Source of the DNA: Hyphomicrobiaceae bacterium | GTDB lineage: Bacteria > Pseudomonadota > Alphaproteobacteria > Rhizobiales > Hyphomicrobiaceae | NCBI GenBank assembly: GCA_017353825.1 | Contig: JAFMSC010000185.1 | Coordinates: 1-7,838 of the forward strand | Length of the DNA stretch: 7,838 nt | Direction: 5' to 3' | Part shown: one piece after another, positions 6,007-7,838 of the stretch | Position numbering within the stretch: the first letter of the stretch is position 1 | Layout: each line of letters starts with the position of its first letter | Program-made: the position numbers and the translations under genes | The notes under the pieces: model-generated | Told to the model about the DNA's origin: nothing | The model's input: only the letters and a program-made list of their open reading frames with translations | Database searches by the model: none

Positions 6007-6851
6007 AGGTCCTTTCCCTCGCCGAGCTCGTAGGCCTTCTGCACCTCGGTCTTCAGGGTATTCCAGATCTCGCGATGCAGCGCGTGGAAGCTGGGCTCCA
6101 CGCGGATATCGGCGATATGCCGTGGACGCGGCAGGTCGATGCGGAAATCGCCGATCAGGCGCGAGGACGGGCCCGAGGACATCACGACCACCCGGTCGGA
6201 GAGCGCGATCGCCTCCTCCAGGTCGTGGGTGACGAACAGGAGGGCCTTGCGATCCTGCTGCCACAGATTGAGCAACAGATCGCCCATCAGGATGCGCGTC
6301 TGCGCGTCGAGGGGTCCGAACGGCTCGTCCATGAGCAGGATCTTGGGCTGCCGCGCCAGCACCTGCGCCAACCCCACGCGCTTCCTCTGCCCGCCGGACA
6401 GCTGGTGCGGATAGCGGTCAGCGAATCCCCTGAGCCCGACTCGGTCCAACAGGGCCCGCGCGGTCGAAAGTGCCTGGCGCCGCGGCGCGCCAGCCACCTC
6501 AAGGCCGATGGCGACGTTGTCGATGGCCGTCTTCCAGGGCATCAGCGCATCCTCTTGGAAGAGGTATCCTGCCGCGCCGTTAAGACCGTCGAGGCGCCGC
6601 CCGAAGATCTCGACCCGGCCGGACGACGGCGTGGTCAGCCCGGCGGCGGCATTGAGCAGCGTAGACTTGCCGCAGCCGGTTGGCCCGACGATGGAGACGA
6701 ACTCGCCTTCCGAGATTGATAGCGTCGCCGGCGCGACGGCCTCGTAGCTCCCGCCATCCTTGAGCCGATAGGCGATCGCCACGTTGTTGAGATGTACCAC
6801 CACCCGCGATGCGGCGTCGGCGTCGGCCGAACGGATCACCGTTTCCTGCAT
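6003..6851 (-). CDS. NitT/TauT-family ABC transporter ATP-binding protein
   Basis: Cytoplasmic ATPase of 282 residues that powers the importer. All motifs are intact: Walker A GPTGCGKST at 56-64, Q-loop LFQED at 97-101, signature LSGGQRKR at 151-158, Walker B ILLMDEPFGPLD at 171-182 and switch histidine H209 in VTHDLEEA. The closest family likeness is to SsuB/TauB/NrtD-type subunits. The ATG at 6851 is preferred, with a weak GGATAAG ahead of it. An in-frame TTG at 6890, only 12 bases after the ureG stop, would add 13 residues and cannot be excluded. The gene follows ureG by about 51 bases and overlaps the permease by four bases, so translation of the pair is probably coupled. Confidence 0.92.
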   Translation of the reverse strand: MQETVIRSADADAASRVVVHLNNVAIAYRLKDGGSYEAVAPATLSISEGEFVSIVGPTGCGKSTLLNAAAGLTTPSSGRVEIFGRRLDGLNGAAGYLFQEDALMPWKTAIDNVAIGLEVAGAPRRQALSTARALLDRVGLRGFADRYPHQLSGGQRKRVGLAQVLARQPKILLMDEPFGPLDAQTRILMGDLLLNLWQQDRKALLFVTHDLEEAIALSDRVVVMSSGPSSRLIGDFRIDLPRPRHIADIRVEPSFHALHREIWNTLKTEVQKAYELGEGKDL

Positions 6852-6902
6852 TGGCTTATCCGATGCCGAGGGTAAAGCTTGAGTGCGCAACAGTAGGAGC
6901 CC

Positions 6903-7520
<618 letters not shown>

Positions 7521-7548
7521 GGTGGGGTCCCCTCGCTTACCTCACAAT

Positions 7549-7588
7549 GCATCATCTGGTAGTTCCAGGCATCATCTGCTCGTTCCAG
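7549..7588. repeat. 20-base tandem duplication between ureF and ureG
   Basis: Two adjacent units, 7549-7568 (GCATCATCTGGTAGTTCCAG) and 7569-7588, differ at only two of 20 positions. They lie in the 129-base gap between ureF and ureG, 28 bases upstream of the ureG start. The unit is not a multiple of three, which speaks against a coding repeat. Confidence 0.6.
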
Positions 7589-7649
7589 CGACCGCCCTTG
7601 TCGAGGCGTCGAGTGGCGACCATCACCGCCCACCCGCGTCAGCTGGCAC

Positions 7650-7838
7650 CTAAGACCTAAACAGCCGCGTATACTGCGTCTCATGGCACATGCACGCAAT
7701 GTCGGCCATCACGGTCGCACCGCCGATACCATCGAGAGTGGTGTCGATGGCGCCGCCGATCAGCTCAGGAACGAGCGGCTCCAGCCGCGCCAGCACGCGC
7801 AGTCCGTCGGTCTGGCCGAGGGGAATGAGGCGCACGCC
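7650..7838 (-). CDS. ureF: Urease accessory protein UreF, C-terminal end (partial)
   Basis: The last 62 residues of UreF; the 5' part of the gene lies beyond the right window edge. The segment VRLIPLGQTDGLRVLARL and the end HETQYTRLFRS match the conserved UreF C-terminus, which contacts UreD/UreH and UreG in the nickel-insertion complex. The conserved terminal HETQY-x-RLFRS region is intact, so the protein is probably functional. An apparent GTG start near the edge is simply an internal valine codon. A C-M-C stretch just before HETQY gives two cysteines; position-equivalent residues in other UreF proteins are often S-M-R. Confidence 0.93.
   Translation of the reverse strand, partial: GVRLIPLGQTDGLRVLARLEPLVPELIGGAIDTTLDGIGGATVMADIACMCHETQYTRLFRS

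Noticed and set aside
6007..6264. An N-terminal extension of the permease into the ATPase gene
   Set aside because: It is out of frame with the ATPase, lacks membrane character and would displace a standard ATGA overlap start.

Overview
The window looks like chromosomal DNA from a GC-rich proteobacterium, most likely an alphaproteobacterium (Hyphomicrobiales-like). This rests on the high GC of the genes, their codon choice, the type of UreG/UreF, and the layout of a NitT/TauT-type ABC transporter. The taxonomic call is an inference; no rRNA or tRNA gene is present.

Layout. Positions 1-730 hold no gene I can support. This stretch is visibly lower in GC than the rest and unusually rich in short perfect inverted repeats and small tandem duplications. 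From about 519 to 705 the hairpins lie almost end to end and several share arms, just ahead of the ribosome binding site of the first gene. Positions 731-3550 (+) carry a tightly coupled two-gene redox unit. The first gene is a membrane b-type cytochrome fused to an ethylbenzene-dehydrogenase-type heme-binding domain. The second is a [2Fe-2S]/FAD/NAD(P)H reductase whose start codon directly follows the first gene's stop. Positions 3671-4057 (+) encode a small DUF488/YeaO-family protein. It ends 15 bases from the end of the convergent minus-strand operon.

Minus strand, read right to left: the C-terminal end of ureF (cut by the window edge), ureG, then the ATPase, permease and periplasmic binding protein of a NitT/TauT-family ABC importer. 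All five point the same way. The ATPase and permease overlap by an ATGA, and the other gaps are about 50-130 bases, so they plausibly form one operon that links urease maturation (nickel insertion) to uptake of a small solute.

How the genes may work together. In the plus-strand unit, electrons could pass from NAD(P)H through FAD and [2Fe-2S] to the membrane cytochrome b and on to a heme domain predicted to lie in the periplasm. No molybdenum catalytic subunit, the usual partner of this heme domain, is encoded in the window, so the electron donor or acceptor is unknown. In the minus-strand unit, UreF and UreG help load nickel into urease. The ABC importer could bring in urea, a urea-yielding compound or another nitrogen source, but its substrate cannot be read from the sequence. 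The most unusual items are the cytochrome-b/EB_dh fusion with its reductase, the structured leader in front of it, and the NitT/TauT importer inside a urease accessory operon.
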